Of a stretch of 14,947 nucleotides of DNA, positions 6,671 through 14,346 are shown piece by piece. The stretch is from the NCBI GenBank assembly GCA_023488835.1, contig JAMDCS010000108.1, positions 1 through 14,947 of the forward strand. The letters run 5' to 3'. The translations under genes and the position numbers were made by a program. Source of the DNA: Candidatus Bathyarchaeota archaeon. GTDB taxonomy: Archaea > Thermoproteota > Bathyarchaeia > Bathyarchaeales > UBA233. Under the pieces are notes generated by a model. The model ran no database searches, was not told the DNA's origin, and was given only the letters and a program-made list of their open reading frames with translations. Numbering within the stretch: the stretch's first letter is position 1; the number at the start of each line of letters is the position of its first letter.

Positions 6671-6718
6671 AAAAGCTTTTATATGGAGAGTAACACGAAT
6701 CTCGAGAAAAGTGTTACT
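6671..6718. promoter_or_regulatory. Probable NikR operator and divergent nikR/permease promoter
   Basis: AGTAACAC (6689-6696) and GTGTTACT (6711-6718) form a perfect 8-bp inverted repeat with a 14-bp spacer. A second palindrome, TCTCGAGA (6700-6707), has the same centre. From GTA (6690) to TAC (6717) is 28 bp, the same as the E. coli NikR site GTATGA-N16-TCATAC. The element lies just downstream of a TATA-like TTTTATATG (about 6677-6685), where a bound repressor would cover the permease start site. AAAAGCTTTT (6671-6680) is palindromic, and CATATAAAAG on the minus strand could serve nikR, so both genes may be controlled from one site. Confidence 0.75.
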
Positions 6719-6731
6719 GTGGGAACCGGTA

Positions 6732-7812
6732 ATGACGCAAAACCAAGTAACAATCAATCTCTCACGCAACGAAAAAATACGGATAGCCATAATCTTCTCA
6801 GTCCTATTAATCATCACAGCAGTCGGCTTCTCAGCAGCCTTCGTTATCGGGAAAATCGCTGTAGTCTTAGGCGGTTTAGGCATAGTTGCTTACGTTTTCG
6901 GTCTGCGCCACGGAGTTGACGCTGACCACATAGCAGCCATAGACAACACAACAAGAAAACTCATGCAAGAAGGAAAACGCCCCTACACCGTTGGAATGTG
7001 GTTTTCCCTGGGGGCATTCTACAGTTGTCGTTGCCCTAATAATCGCCTTAATATTGGCAACTCGCGCTGTCGCAACCAACATACCTGCTCTCCAGAGCAC
7101 GGGTGCCATCGTTGGAACTTTGGTTTCAGGAAGCTTCCTTTGGATTATCGGATTCATCAACGCGGTCATCGTGATTGGTATTTACAGGATTTTCCAGACG
7201 CTAAAACAAGGCAAACTTAACCAAGCTGAACTTGACAACCTGCTTGAAAACCGAGGGTTCATGAATCGCTTCTTTCGTCCGCTCTTTAGAGTCATAAGCA
7301 AACCCTGGCACATCTACCCGGTTGGTGTTCTCTTTGGGTTAGGGTTCGATACTGCAAGCGAAGTTGCCCTCATAGCCATAAGTGTGGGGATCGGAGTTTC
7401 TACAAGCATCCCAATATATTACATTCTTATTCTTCCGTTGCTGTTCACCTGCGGCATGGTCACCGTGGACACTGCGGACGGCGTTGCCATGCGAGTTGCT
7501 TATGGCTGGGCTTTCCTAAACCCCATCAGGAAGATATACTACAACTTAACAGTCACAGTCATATCTGTGCTCGTTGCATGGGTAATAGGCACCATAGAGC
7601 TTTTGCAGGTGCTCTCGACGGAATTGAACCTTAACGGGCAATTCTGGAGCTGGCTAAACACAATAAACTTTGAAATGATAGGCTTCGGAATAGTTGCCCT
7701 ATTCATCATGTCTTGGCTGGTTTCGTTTGGCTATTGGCGTGTCAAAAAATATGACAAACTTGACCCATTCAACCAAGCACAGCAACCCCAAATAAGCACC
7801 AATACCTCATAA
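6732..7812 (+). CDS. NiCoT-family nickel/cobalt permease, interrupted by a +1 frameshift
   Basis: A multi-helix secondary transporter for Ni2+/Co2+ uptake. Signature motifs are all present: RHGVDADHIAAIDNTTRK (helix II), FSLGHSTVV, LGFDTASEVA and GMVTVDTADGVAMR. Frame 6732 runs through MWFSLG and then reads nonsense to a stop at 7220. The rest of the protein continues in another frame from GHSTVV. The break is a run of five G (7010-7014) where four would give SLGHS, so one extra base is present. Correcting it gives about 359 aa, a normal length. Everything else looks intact, so a homopolymer error is more likely than a pseudogene. ATG 6732 lies 13 bp after the NikR-like operator. The FmdE-like gene follows within 12 bp. 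Confidence 0.9.
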
Positions 7813-7823
7813 GAGTGGAGAAA

Positions 7824-8261
7824 ATGTCAAAACCAACCAAACACGCAGCAACGATTGAATTTGCCCGTAAACTTCACGGACACGTTGGACCATACTTAGT
7901 TATCGGCTTAAAAATGGGCATTGCCGCCAAAAAAGCTCTCAAAGTCTCAAACGCTGAGTGTACGCTTCTTAAGGCGCAAGTTGCTGTACCTTTGCATCCG
8001 CCGTTTTCGTGCTTGCTTGACGGAATTCAGGTAGCTACAACCTGCACAGTCGGCAACCAGCGGCTCCAGATCGAAAACGCAGAGAACATAAAGGCAACCT
8101 TCACGATGCAAAAACAAGAAAAAACAGTTAAAATAACACTCACCCCGCGCTTTAGTGAGCAGCTAAAACTAAAACAAGCCCAAGACCAACTAACTGAACA
8201 ATACGCCATAGAAATTGCCAACATGCCTGAAAACCAACTCTTCGACATTGCCTTAGAGTAG
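7824..8261 (+). CDS. FmdE-like domain protein, probable nickel-regulon member
   Basis: A 145-aa protein with the core of the formylmethanofuran dehydrogenase subunit E (FmdE) family: LHGHVGPYLVIGLKMG near the N-terminus and PPFSCLLDGIQVATTCTVGN in the middle. It lacks the C-terminal zinc ribbon of long FmdE proteins. The Cys usual in FHGHLCPG is a Gly here (HGHVGPY), while H-x-H and the central cysteines remain. No other formylmethanofuran dehydrogenase genes are nearby. It follows the nickel permease at once, so it is probably co-transcribed and under NikR. A role in nickel binding, trafficking or sensing is inferred, not shown. ATG 7824 with GGAG upstream is preferred. GTG 7815 is in frame. 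Confidence 0.8.
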   Translation: MSKPTKHAATIEFARKLHGHVGPYLVIGLKMGIAAKKALKVSNAECTLLKAQVAVPLHPPFSCLLDGIQVATTCTVGNQRLQIENAENIKATFTMQKQEKTVKITLTPRFSEQLKLKQAQDQLTEQYAIEIANMPENQLFDIALE

Positions 8262-8352
8262 CCTAAACTCTAGTGCTTGGATTTATCTATAGCCCCCTTA
8301 TTTAAAGCACTTAAAAATTCTCTTTTGACAAGTTAGTACTCTCTGAGTTGCA

Positions 8353-9768
8353 TCAGCTGATTTGCTTGAGTTTCTTTATGCTTATTGGAATTAACGCAAT
8401 TAGGATTGTTAGGATTTCAACTCGTCCAATAGTCATTGCTGCAATCATCAGCCACTTGTATGCAATGGGCATGGCAACTGTTGTGGCGCCCATGGAAACA
8501 CCGTTAGTAGAAAGCGCCGAGCCTACTTCAAAAATGGCATCTGTAAACGTGACACCCATAGTTGTAAAAAGCATCGCAAAAACAACCAGAATTATAATAA
8601 ATAATAGAATTGAAATTATGGCTGGAAAGTATTCATAGAAGTTCTTAGACGTTTCTTTGTAATCATCAACCGATGATTCTTCCTTTATAACTGTCATTTT
8701 GACTGCCTGTCCGATTGATTTTCCAAATGTCAGCAACCTGGAAATTTTTATCCCTCCCGCCATAGAGAACGTGCAACCTCCAATTACAATAAGCGTAATG
8801 AAAATTGTTAAGGCAGTGTTGTTGAGTGTTGTAATGTTTAGGTAATCGTATCCCGTTGAGGAAGCCATGCTTACTACATGGAAAACTGAATCTACGAATC
8901 CCACGTTTGCAAAGTAAACGATGGCTATGCTTGCAGCACCGATTATCGAAAAGAACAGGACAATTTCTTTGGAAAACATCTGCTTGATTTTTCCTGTGAA
9001 TAGGTGGTAGTTAAAAGCAAAGTTTACTGAGCCAACGAGCATAAGGGAGATTATTAGAATTTTTGGTATAAAGAGTAGGTACTGCTGAAATTGTTGGGCA
9101 TTTGGCTGAAAGCCTCCTGTTAATGTGTCAATTACAAATGTGCCCGTGTTAAGTAAGTTGGTGAACCCCAAAGCGTAAAAAATAGCGGTAAATACTCCGA
9201 TGTAAATACCGTAAATTGCGAATACAAGAAAGAACATTTTCTTCAAATTACCGTTCAAATTATCAATTCCTAACGTATTGCCCAACTTAGTTATCGATTT
9301 TTTTGATTGGAAAAAAGCAAGAATCAAAAAGACCACTCCAACTCCACCCATCAACTCGGTCAAGCTTCTAAAGACCAGCATTGACATTGGCAGTGCATCA
9401 GTGTTTGCTATGAAACTAAATCCTGTTGTCGTAAATCCTGATGCGCTTTCAAAATAACCGTTGGTGAATCGGTCTAGCAGATTTGGGCTGTTAAACGGGT
9501 CACTGTAGATGTACGGTATAGCTCCAATTAACGGTAGAATAATGAAAGCAGAAAACAAAAGAACGCTTGAAGATTTAAAGTTCAGCTCTTTCTTTTCACA
9601 CAAGGCATTTAGAAGAAAACCACACCCAAGAAACGCAATACACGTCATAAAAAGCGGGATTAAATGTTGCGTTTCATTATAATAAAATCCTATTACTATT
9701 GGAAAAACGGTAAGCAAGCCTGCAATCTGCAGTAGAAAACCAAGATTGGCAAGTATGCGCTGACTCAT
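8353..9768 (-). CDS. trkH: TrkH/KtrB-type potassium transport membrane subunit
   Basis: A 471-aa integral membrane protein with four M1-P-M2 repeats. The four selectivity-filter loops are visible: SASGFTTTGFS (about 108-118), DTLTGGFQ (214-221), MASSTGYDY (301-309) and GSALSTNGVS (416-425). The conserved basic residue in GGIKISR (K341) and the C-terminal IGRVEILT match TrkH. It would carry K+ (possibly Na+) inward across the membrane. The usual cytosolic RCK partner (TrkA/KtrA) is not adjacent, so it must be encoded elsewhere. The gene stands alone, convergent with the FmdE-like gene and divergent from the methyltransferase. ATG 9768 gives a normal N-terminus. Confidence 0.93.
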   Translation of the reverse strand: MSQRILANLGFLLQIAGLLTVFPIVIGFYYNETQHLIPLFMTCIAFLGCGFLLNALCEKKELNFKSSSVLLFSAFIILPLIGAIPYIYSDPFNSPNLLDRFTNGYFESASGFTTTGFSFIANTDALPMSMLVFRSLTELMGGVGVVFLILAFFQSKKSITKLGNTLGIDNLNGNLKKMFFLVFAIYGIYIGVFTAIFYALGFTNLLNTGTFVIDTLTGGFQPNAQQFQQYLLFIPKILIISLMLVGSVNFAFNYHLFTGKIKQMFSKEIVLFFSIIGAASIAIVYFANVGFVDSVFHVVSMASSTGYDYLNITTLNNTALTIFITLIVIGGCTFSMAGGIKISRLLTFGKSIGQAVKMTVIKEESSVDDYKETSKNFYEYFPAIISILLFIIILVVFAMLFTTMGVTFTDAIFEVGSALSTNGVSMGATTVAMPIAYKWLMIAAMTIGRVEILTILIALIPISIKKLKQIS

Positions 9769-9935
9769 CTTGTTATCTTACTCACTATAGAGTTAAAAAA
9801 CTTGCGTACACTTAATCAATTATCAAAGAAAAAATCAGTTTTGCCAAGAAAAAATGATGGTTGCCAAAGCCACCGATTGCCCCTCTTAAACTGAATTTAA
9901 TAATTGAACAGTTGAGACCGTTTTGGAGGTTGAAA

Positions 9936-9946
9936 AGTTTTTATCC
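9936..9946 (+). promoter_or_regulatory. Promoter for the methyltransferase gene, probable leaderless start
   Basis: AAAAGTTTTTATCC, with the TATA-like core at about 9938-9945, is centred about 27 bp before ATG 9969. This spacing places transcription start at or next to the ATG, typical of leaderless archaeal mRNAs. It argues against the upstream TTG 9861 as the start. Confidence 0.5.
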
Positions 9947-9968
9947 GTGGCAATGTAATCTTGGGTTG

Positions 9969-10859
9969 ATGTCGGGTAAAGAATTTTTCTTAGACCGCTA
10001 TGAACGGTTGGGCTGGAACTACCAAGAGGTTACGTTAAAGCAAGCCATCCGAATCAACAATACCAATGCAAAAGGAAAAAAACTCATACAACGGCTTGCA
10101 GATTTAGGTGTGCACCTACAAAAAATCCCTTTCCTTGAATCGGGCTATTGGGTGCTTGGCTCCAAAGTTTCTGCTGGCGCAACCGCCGAATACCTTCTGG
10201 GCATGTATTCGATTCAGGAAGCAGCCGCCCAAATCCCCGTTTCACTATTCACTCATCTGAAAGGTAAAAAGGTGCTCGATGCAGCCGCAGCTCCAGGCGG
10301 CAAAACCGTGCATTTAGCTGATTTGATGGAGAACACTGGGGGGATTGTGGCTTTGGATGTGGATAAGTGGCGGTTGAATGCGTTATGTAACCATTTGGAA
10401 CGCTGCCGCGTTAGCAACGCGGTGGTTTATCTGTTGGATGCACGGCAAGCTTCAACGTTAAATCTCAAGTTTGATAGGGTGCTGGTGGATGCTCCTTGCT
10501 CGGGCAATTTTGCAGCGGATAGGGACTGGTTTAAAAACAGAACCTTAAAGGATGTGGAGCGCAACGCTGGTTTGCAGCGGGAAATACTAACTGAAGCGGC
10601 TGATTGCCTAAGCGATGAGGGCGAAATGGTTTACTCCACTTGTTCTCTTGAGCCCGAAGAGGACGAGTTGAACATGGATTGGGCAGTAAAAAACCTCAAC
10701 CTACAAATTGAAGAAATCTACTGCAACGGAGAAAAAGGAGTAACCAACGTTTTCGGCAAACAGCTAGACCCATCGATTAAGCGTAGCAGGCGGCTGTGGC
10801 CCGGAGAAACCCAGGGCTTCTTTGTCTGCAAACTAAAAAAACGGAGCCAACAACCATGA
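9969..10859 (+). CDS. RNA (cytosine-5)-methyltransferase, NOL1/NOP2/Sun (NSUN) family
   Basis: A 296-aa protein from ATG 9969. It transfers a methyl group from S-adenosylmethionine to C5 of cytosine in tRNA or rRNA. Motif I is DAAAAPGGKT (about 104-113). Motif IV DAPCSG (C177) and motif VI YSTCSL (C225) hold the two cysteines, C225 being the catalytic nucleophile by family precedent. The archaeal N-terminus FLDRYERLGW starts six residues in. An extended frame from TTG 9861 adds 36 residues that include the promoter, so it is rejected. The stop TGA overlaps the ATG of the Nip7-like gene (ATGA, 10856-10859), so the two are probably coupled in RNA maturation. tRNA versus rRNA target cannot be decided here. 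Confidence 0.92.
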   Translation: MSGKEFFLDRYERLGWNYQEVTLKQAIRINNTNAKGKKLIQRLADLGVHLQKIPFLESGYWVLGSKVSAGATAEYLLGMYSIQEAAAQIPVSLFTHLKGKKVLDAAAAPGGKTVHLADLMENTGGIVALDVDKWRLNALCNHLERCRVSNAVVYLLDARQASTLNLKFDRVLVDAPCSGNFAADRDWFKNRTLKDVERNAGLQREILTEAADCLSDEGEMVYSTCSLEPEEDELNMDWAVKNLNLQIEEIYCNGEKGVTNVFGKQLDPSIKRSRRLWPGETQGFFVCKLKKRSQQP

Positions 10860-11329
10860 ACACAAGAGCGATAACAGACTTTGCCTCCCAATTCGGAGTA
10901 CAAATCGCATTAAACTTGGATCTGATGGTTGAGAAGACTGGGCGTTTTTACCTTGTGAATCCAGCTTTGAAACCCTTGGTTCGGCAAGATTTCTTTTCCG
11001 CCGGAGTTTTTTTGGGGAAAGCTAAGGAGGGGAAGTTCTTTCCAAGCTTTAACTTGCTTGGGATGCTTGCGAAAAAAGAAGCTTACCGAATTATCTTGGA
11101 TAAGAAGGCGGCTTGGCTTTTTATTTGCGGCAGGGACGTTTTGAGGAAAAGTATTGTGCGGGTTCAAGGTCCAGGCAGGAAGGATACTAATACTTTGGTA
11201 GTAAACGAATTCGGCGAATGTTTAGGTTTTGGCAGAATTGTTGAAAACCTGCGCGAATCCACCGTTGACAATGAAATTGTGGTTAGAAATGTATTGGATA
11301 TTGGCGATTATCTTCGTAGAGAGCGATAA
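10856..11329 (+). CDS. Nip7-like PUA-domain protein
   Basis: A 157-aa protein. The N-terminal half includes YLVNPALKPLVRQ and GVFLGKAKEGKFFPSF. The C-terminal half (about 85-157) has PUA-like features: KKAAWLFICGRDVLRKSIV, NEFGECLGFGRIV and a final VVRNVLDIGDYLRRE. This order matches archaeal homologues of Nip7, a PUA RNA-binding factor needed for 60S pre-rRNA processing in eukaryotes. The start is ATG 10856, overlapping the methyltransferase stop, with GGAG about 10 nt upstream. Genomic pairing with an NSUN methyltransferase supports a joint role in rRNA maturation. The exact archaeal substrate is unknown. Confidence 0.82.
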   Translation: MNTRAITDFASQFGVQIALNLDLMVEKTGRFYLVNPALKPLVRQDFFSAGVFLGKAKEGKFFPSFNLLGMLAKKEAYRIILDKKAAWLFICGRDVLRKSIVRVQGPGRKDTNTLVVNEFGECLGFGRIVENLRESTVDNEIVVRNVLDIGDYLRRER

Positions 11330-11439
11330 TTGCGGATTTTTTGGTTATTTGACTAGTTAGAAGGCGTTTTTCAGTCTTTTTTATCACGCGTTAAGCAAGT
11401 ATTCTTTCGCACATTATTTCAACAATTTGTTTGCTTACT

Positions 11440-11540
11440 GGACAGTTATCGATGCAATTGAAGCGATAAACTTATATATGTTTACGTTTAATCTGATTTC
11501 CATAACATATGGAGACTAAAGCCAAACCTCACAAGGAGAA
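11440..11540 (+). promoter_or_regulatory. glnA promoter with two palindromes
   Basis: CTTATATATG (11471-11480) is a strong TATA box. Immediately upstream, over the BRE position, lies a 24-bp imperfect palindrome TTATCG-N12-CGATAA (11446-11469). Its centre is CAATTG, and 10 of 12 base pairs are symmetric. At the predicted start site lies a second palindrome, TCCATAACATATGGA (11499-11513, 6-bp arms). AAGGAG (11532-11537) precedes ATG 11549. The layout resembles an activator or repressor site plus a start-site operator. The regulator is not identified, and the known archaeal NrpR site GGAA-N6-TTCC is not seen. Confidence 0.6.
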
Positions 11541-11548
11541 CAAGAAAA

Positions 11549-12913
11549 ATGAAAAATTTCAAAAACCCCGCGTGGAAAGAACAAGTTACCAAAGTTATCC
11601 AACAAATCCAAGAACAAGAAATCAAATTCGTTAGACTACAATTTACCGATATAAATGGCATGCTAAAGAACATAGCCGTAAGCTCAAAAAACATCGAAAG
11701 CATCTTTGAAAACGGCCAATCCTTCGACGGCTCCTCAATCACCGGTTACAGACCCATCGAAGAATCAGACATGGTCCTATACCCAGACCCAACAACCTTC
11801 GCAGTTTTACCCTGGAGGCCAAAAGAGAAATCCTCCTGCAGACTCCTCTGCGACATATACACTCCACAAAACAAACGCTTCGAAGGAGACCCACGCTACG
11901 TTCTTGAACGAGCCGTAGAAAAAGCCAACAAAGCAGGCTACACCTACATTTGTGCTCCAGAACTAGAATTCTTTATCGTAAAAGAAAGCGAAACAGGTGG
12001 TTTACCAACACCGATTGACTTGGCTGGATACTTTGATTTTCACCCAAGCGATTTAACTGATGATTTACGCCGTGAAATTGCTGATACAGCTGAAGCTTTC
12101 GGCATCGAAATAGAGCTCAGCCACCACGAAGTCGCGTTGGGGCAGAACGAGATTGACTTCAAATACGGTGAAGCCCTAGTTACCGCTGACCGCGCTATAA
12201 CCATGAAGATGTGCGGTAAAGTAGTTGCTGCACGCGCAGGTTACGTAACCACATACATGCCTAAACCCTTCCAAGGCATCAACGGCAGCGGCATGCACTG
12301 TCACCAAAGCCTATGGAACAAAGACGTAACCCAAAACATGTTCTACTCAGACGATGCAAAGAACGGTTACCTCTCAGACTTAGCCAGAAACTTCATCGGC
12401 GGACAATTAGCCCACGGACGAAAGATGGCTGCAGTCCTTGACTCTTGGCCAAACAGCTACAAACGCTTAGTTCCAGGTTACGAAGCACCAGTCTACCTTG
12501 CATGGGCACACAAAAACCGCTCACCCCTCATCCGCGTACCCAACTTCGGCGGAAGAAAAGGCGCAGCCAGATGCGAAATCCGCTGCCCAGACGGCGCAGG
12601 AAACCCCTACCTACAATTCGCAGTGCTCTTAGCAACAGGCTTAGACGGAATCAAAAACAAGATTGACCCAGGCGACCCAGTGGAACTAAACGTTTACCAC
12701 ATGACCTACGAAGAACGCAAAGCCCGCGGCATAGTGTCACTGCCAGAATCACTCAAAGAAGCCCTCGACGAACTGGAAACCAGCGAGTTAATGCGCGAAA
12801 CCCTCGGTCAAACAGCGTTTGAGAACTTCCTTAAAGAGAAACGCAACGAATGGGACCTCTACCGCACGCAGGTTACCGAATGGGAAGTCAACCGCTACAT
12901 CAAACGACTCTAA
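11549..12913 (+). CDS. glnA: Glutamine synthetase, type I
   Basis: A 454-aa cytosolic enzyme forming glutamine from glutamate, ammonia and ATP, and the main route of ammonium assimilation. Visible signatures are FDGSSITGY (59-67), the metal ligands in PELEFF (E138, E140), HHEV (E194) and QNEID (E201), the ATP-site GSGMHCHQS (247-254), NRSPLIRVP (323-331) and RCEIRCPD (341-348). The adenylylation loop NLYxLP of GSI-beta is absent (NVYHMTYEERK), so it is GSI-alpha-like and not controlled by adenylylation. At the feedback-inhibition Arg of Bacillus GlnA (R62, in FVRIEES) this protein has YRPIEES, with the Arg one place earlier. A strong ribosome binding site and promoter suggest high expression. 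Confidence 0.97.
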   Translation: MKNFKNPAWKEQVTKVIQQIQEQEIKFVRLQFTDINGMLKNIAVSSKNIESIFENGQSFDGSSITGYRPIEESDMVLYPDPTTFAVLPWRPKEKSSCRLLCDIYTPQNKRFEGDPRYVLERAVEKANKAGYTYICAPELEFFIVKESETGGLPTPIDLAGYFDFHPSDLTDDLRREIADTAEAFGIEIELSHHEVALGQNEIDFKYGEALVTADRAITMKMCGKVVAARAGYVTTYMPKPFQGINGSGMHCHQSLWNKDVTQNMFYSDDAKNGYLSDLARNFIGGQLAHGRKMAAVLDSWPNSYKRLVPGYEAPVYLAWAHKNRSPLIRVPNFGGRKGAARCEIRCPDGAGNPYLQFAVLLATGLDGIKNKIDPGDPVELNVYHMTYEERKARGIVSLPESLKEALDELETSELMRETLGQTAFENFLKEKRNEWDLYRTQVTEWEVNRYIKRL

Positions 12914-12925
12914 ACAAACAAAATC

Positions 12926-12941
12926 AGCCTCTTTTGAGGCT
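12926..12941. terminator. Hairpin terminator between convergent glnA and hisS
   Basis: AGCCTC-TTTT-GAGGCT forms a perfect 6-bp stem with a four-base loop. T-rich sequence follows on the plus strand (12948-12961) and A-rich sequence lies on the other side (12914-12923), so it could end transcription from both genes. Archaeal termination depends mainly on the T-tract. The hairpin role is inferred. Confidence 0.55.
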
Positions 12942-12961
12942 CAACAATTTTATTTTTCTTT

Positions 12962-14236
12962 TTAGCTTTTAATTTTCTCAACAAGTTTATCGATTGGGAT
13001 TGTGCTTTGTTGCCTGTTCGCTAAATCCTTGAGCACAACAGCGCCTTCTTTGAGTTCTCGTTCCCCTACGATAACAGCAAAATCCACTTTGCGTTTGTCT
13101 GCATCTTCGAGGGCTTTAGCCATTTTTCTGCCCATAACCTCAAACTCCACCGTTACCCCAGCAGCACGCAATTGCTGAGCAATTTTGAGCGCCTCAGATT
13201 TCAGCGTTTCAGTGATGGGTAAGACAACGGCTTTCTTCTCCGTTTTAGCGGCAAGGGCTGTTTTCTGGGTTTGCAGGGCAATGGCAACTCTGTCGATTCC
13301 GTGGGCGCAGCCAACTGCAGGCGTGGGTTCGCCGCCGAACGCCTCGATTAGCCTGTCGTATCGTCCGCCACCGCCCAAGGCAATGTCCAGTCCAGGAATG
13401 TAGATTTCAAAAATCATGCCCGTGTAGTATTCTAGACCTCGGGCAAACGCTGGCTCAACCGTTATGGATAGGTTAGCGCTTTCGGTTACGAGTTTGAGCA
13501 CTTCCGCGAGGTTTTCTGCGGCAGCTTTGGCTTTCTCGTAGCTGGCAACGTAGGTTTGGATTTGCTCAACGGTGTCAAGCCAATCGTTGCCCTTAATTTC
13601 AAGCAATCCCCTCAGCATGCTTCGGCAATTCTCGGATTCCACAAGCTTGAGGGCTGCATCGTACTCTTTTTTGTCCATGCGCTGCAACACAGCATTCTGG
13701 GTTTTCTCGTCAACGCCATCTTGGCTGAGAATGCCCCGAATCACACCTATATGCCCAATTTTGAAAGCGTAACCCTGCAGCCCCAACAACGACATTAAAC
13801 TATTGGTCAGCAACACGATTTCGGCGTCGGCTTCAGGTTTAGCGGTGCCCATTAATTCAAAGTTTGACTGCCAAAACTCTCGGTAACGTCCACGCTGCGG
13901 CTCATCATAACGGTAAACAGTGCCCACAGAAAAAAGCCTTAGCGGTTTAGGCTCATTCTTTAGCGAAGTTGTTGCTAACCGTGCAATTGAAGCAGTAAAC
14001 TCTGGACGCAGGGCAACTTGGCGGTCGCCGAGGTCTTTGAAAATGAACATGCGTTGGCGGATTTCTTCACCTGATTTGGCGCTCAACAATTCGAGCGGTT
14101 CAACATGGGGCGTTATGACTTCTTTGTATCCATAGAGTGCGGCGGTTTCTCTGGCTGTGTTGGTTATGTAGGTGAATGTTTGTGCTTCTTCACCGATTAA
14201 GTCTCTCATTCCGCGAACAGGTTGGAAAGCTGGCAT
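12962..14236 (-). CDS. hisS: Histidyl-tRNA synthetase
   Basis: A 424-aa class II aminoacyl-tRNA synthetase that charges tRNA-His. Motif 1 surrounds YKEVITPHVEP (about 37-47). Motif 2 is VGTVYRYDEPQRGRYREFWQ (about 104-123). The histidine-specific loops RGLEYYTG (266-273) and GGGGRYD (288-294) and motif 3 GIDRVAIAL (313-321) are present. The last 90 residues form the anticodon-binding domain (VTVEFEVMGRKMAKALEDAD, VGERELKEG). ATG 14236 has AGGAG nine bases upstream (14246-14250), and a minus-strand TATA-like GTTTAAAAG lies at 14277-14285. It is complete. Its promoter and first codons are repeated in inverted form at the window's right end. Confidence 0.97.
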   Translation of the reverse strand: MPAFQPVRGMRDLIGEEAQTFTYITNTARETAALYGYKEVITPHVEPLELLSAKSGEEIRQRMFIFKDLGDRQVALRPEFTASIARLATTSLKNEPKPLRLFSVGTVYRYDEPQRGRYREFWQSNFELMGTAKPEADAEIVLLTNSLMSLLGLQGYAFKIGHIGVIRGILSQDGVDEKTQNAVLQRMDKKEYDAALKLVESENCRSMLRGLLEIKGNDWLDTVEQIQTYVASYEKAKAAAENLAEVLKLVTESANLSITVEPAFARGLEYYTGMIFEIYIPGLDIALGGGGRYDRLIEAFGGEPTPAVGCAHGIDRVAIALQTQKTALAAKTEKKAVVLPITETLKSEALKIAQQLRAAGVTVEFEVMGRKMAKALEDADKRKVDFAVIVGERELKEGAVVLKDLANRQQSTIPIDKLVEKIKS

Positions 14237-14297
14237 GCGTTTGAACTCCTAAACTAACTTAAGTGATGCGATTATTCTTTTAAACTCTCGCACAGAA
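14196..14297. repeat. Left arm of inverted repeat (hisS promoter and 5' end)
   Basis: This 102-bp segment is the exact reverse complement of 14846-14947. It contains the first 41 bases of hisS, its ribosome binding site and its TATA-like box, so this is probably the native copy. The 548 bp between the arms hold the endA-like gene. Confidence 0.95.
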
Positions 14298-14346
14298 GTC
14301 TTTAGCATCCCAAGCGTAATTCTTCACTTTATCCATGAAGTTGCCT

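Noticed and set aside
6437..6883. 148-aa minus-strand frame across the nikR/permease intergenic region
   Set aside because: It overlaps nikR, the operator and the permease start; the translation is Arg/Pro-rich and out of frame with nikR. It is a shadow.
8272..8311. AGTGCTT ... AAGCACT inverted repeat after the FmdE-like gene
   Set aside because: Only 7 bp of pairing with a 26-nt loop and no T-tract directly after it, so it is not convincing as a terminator.
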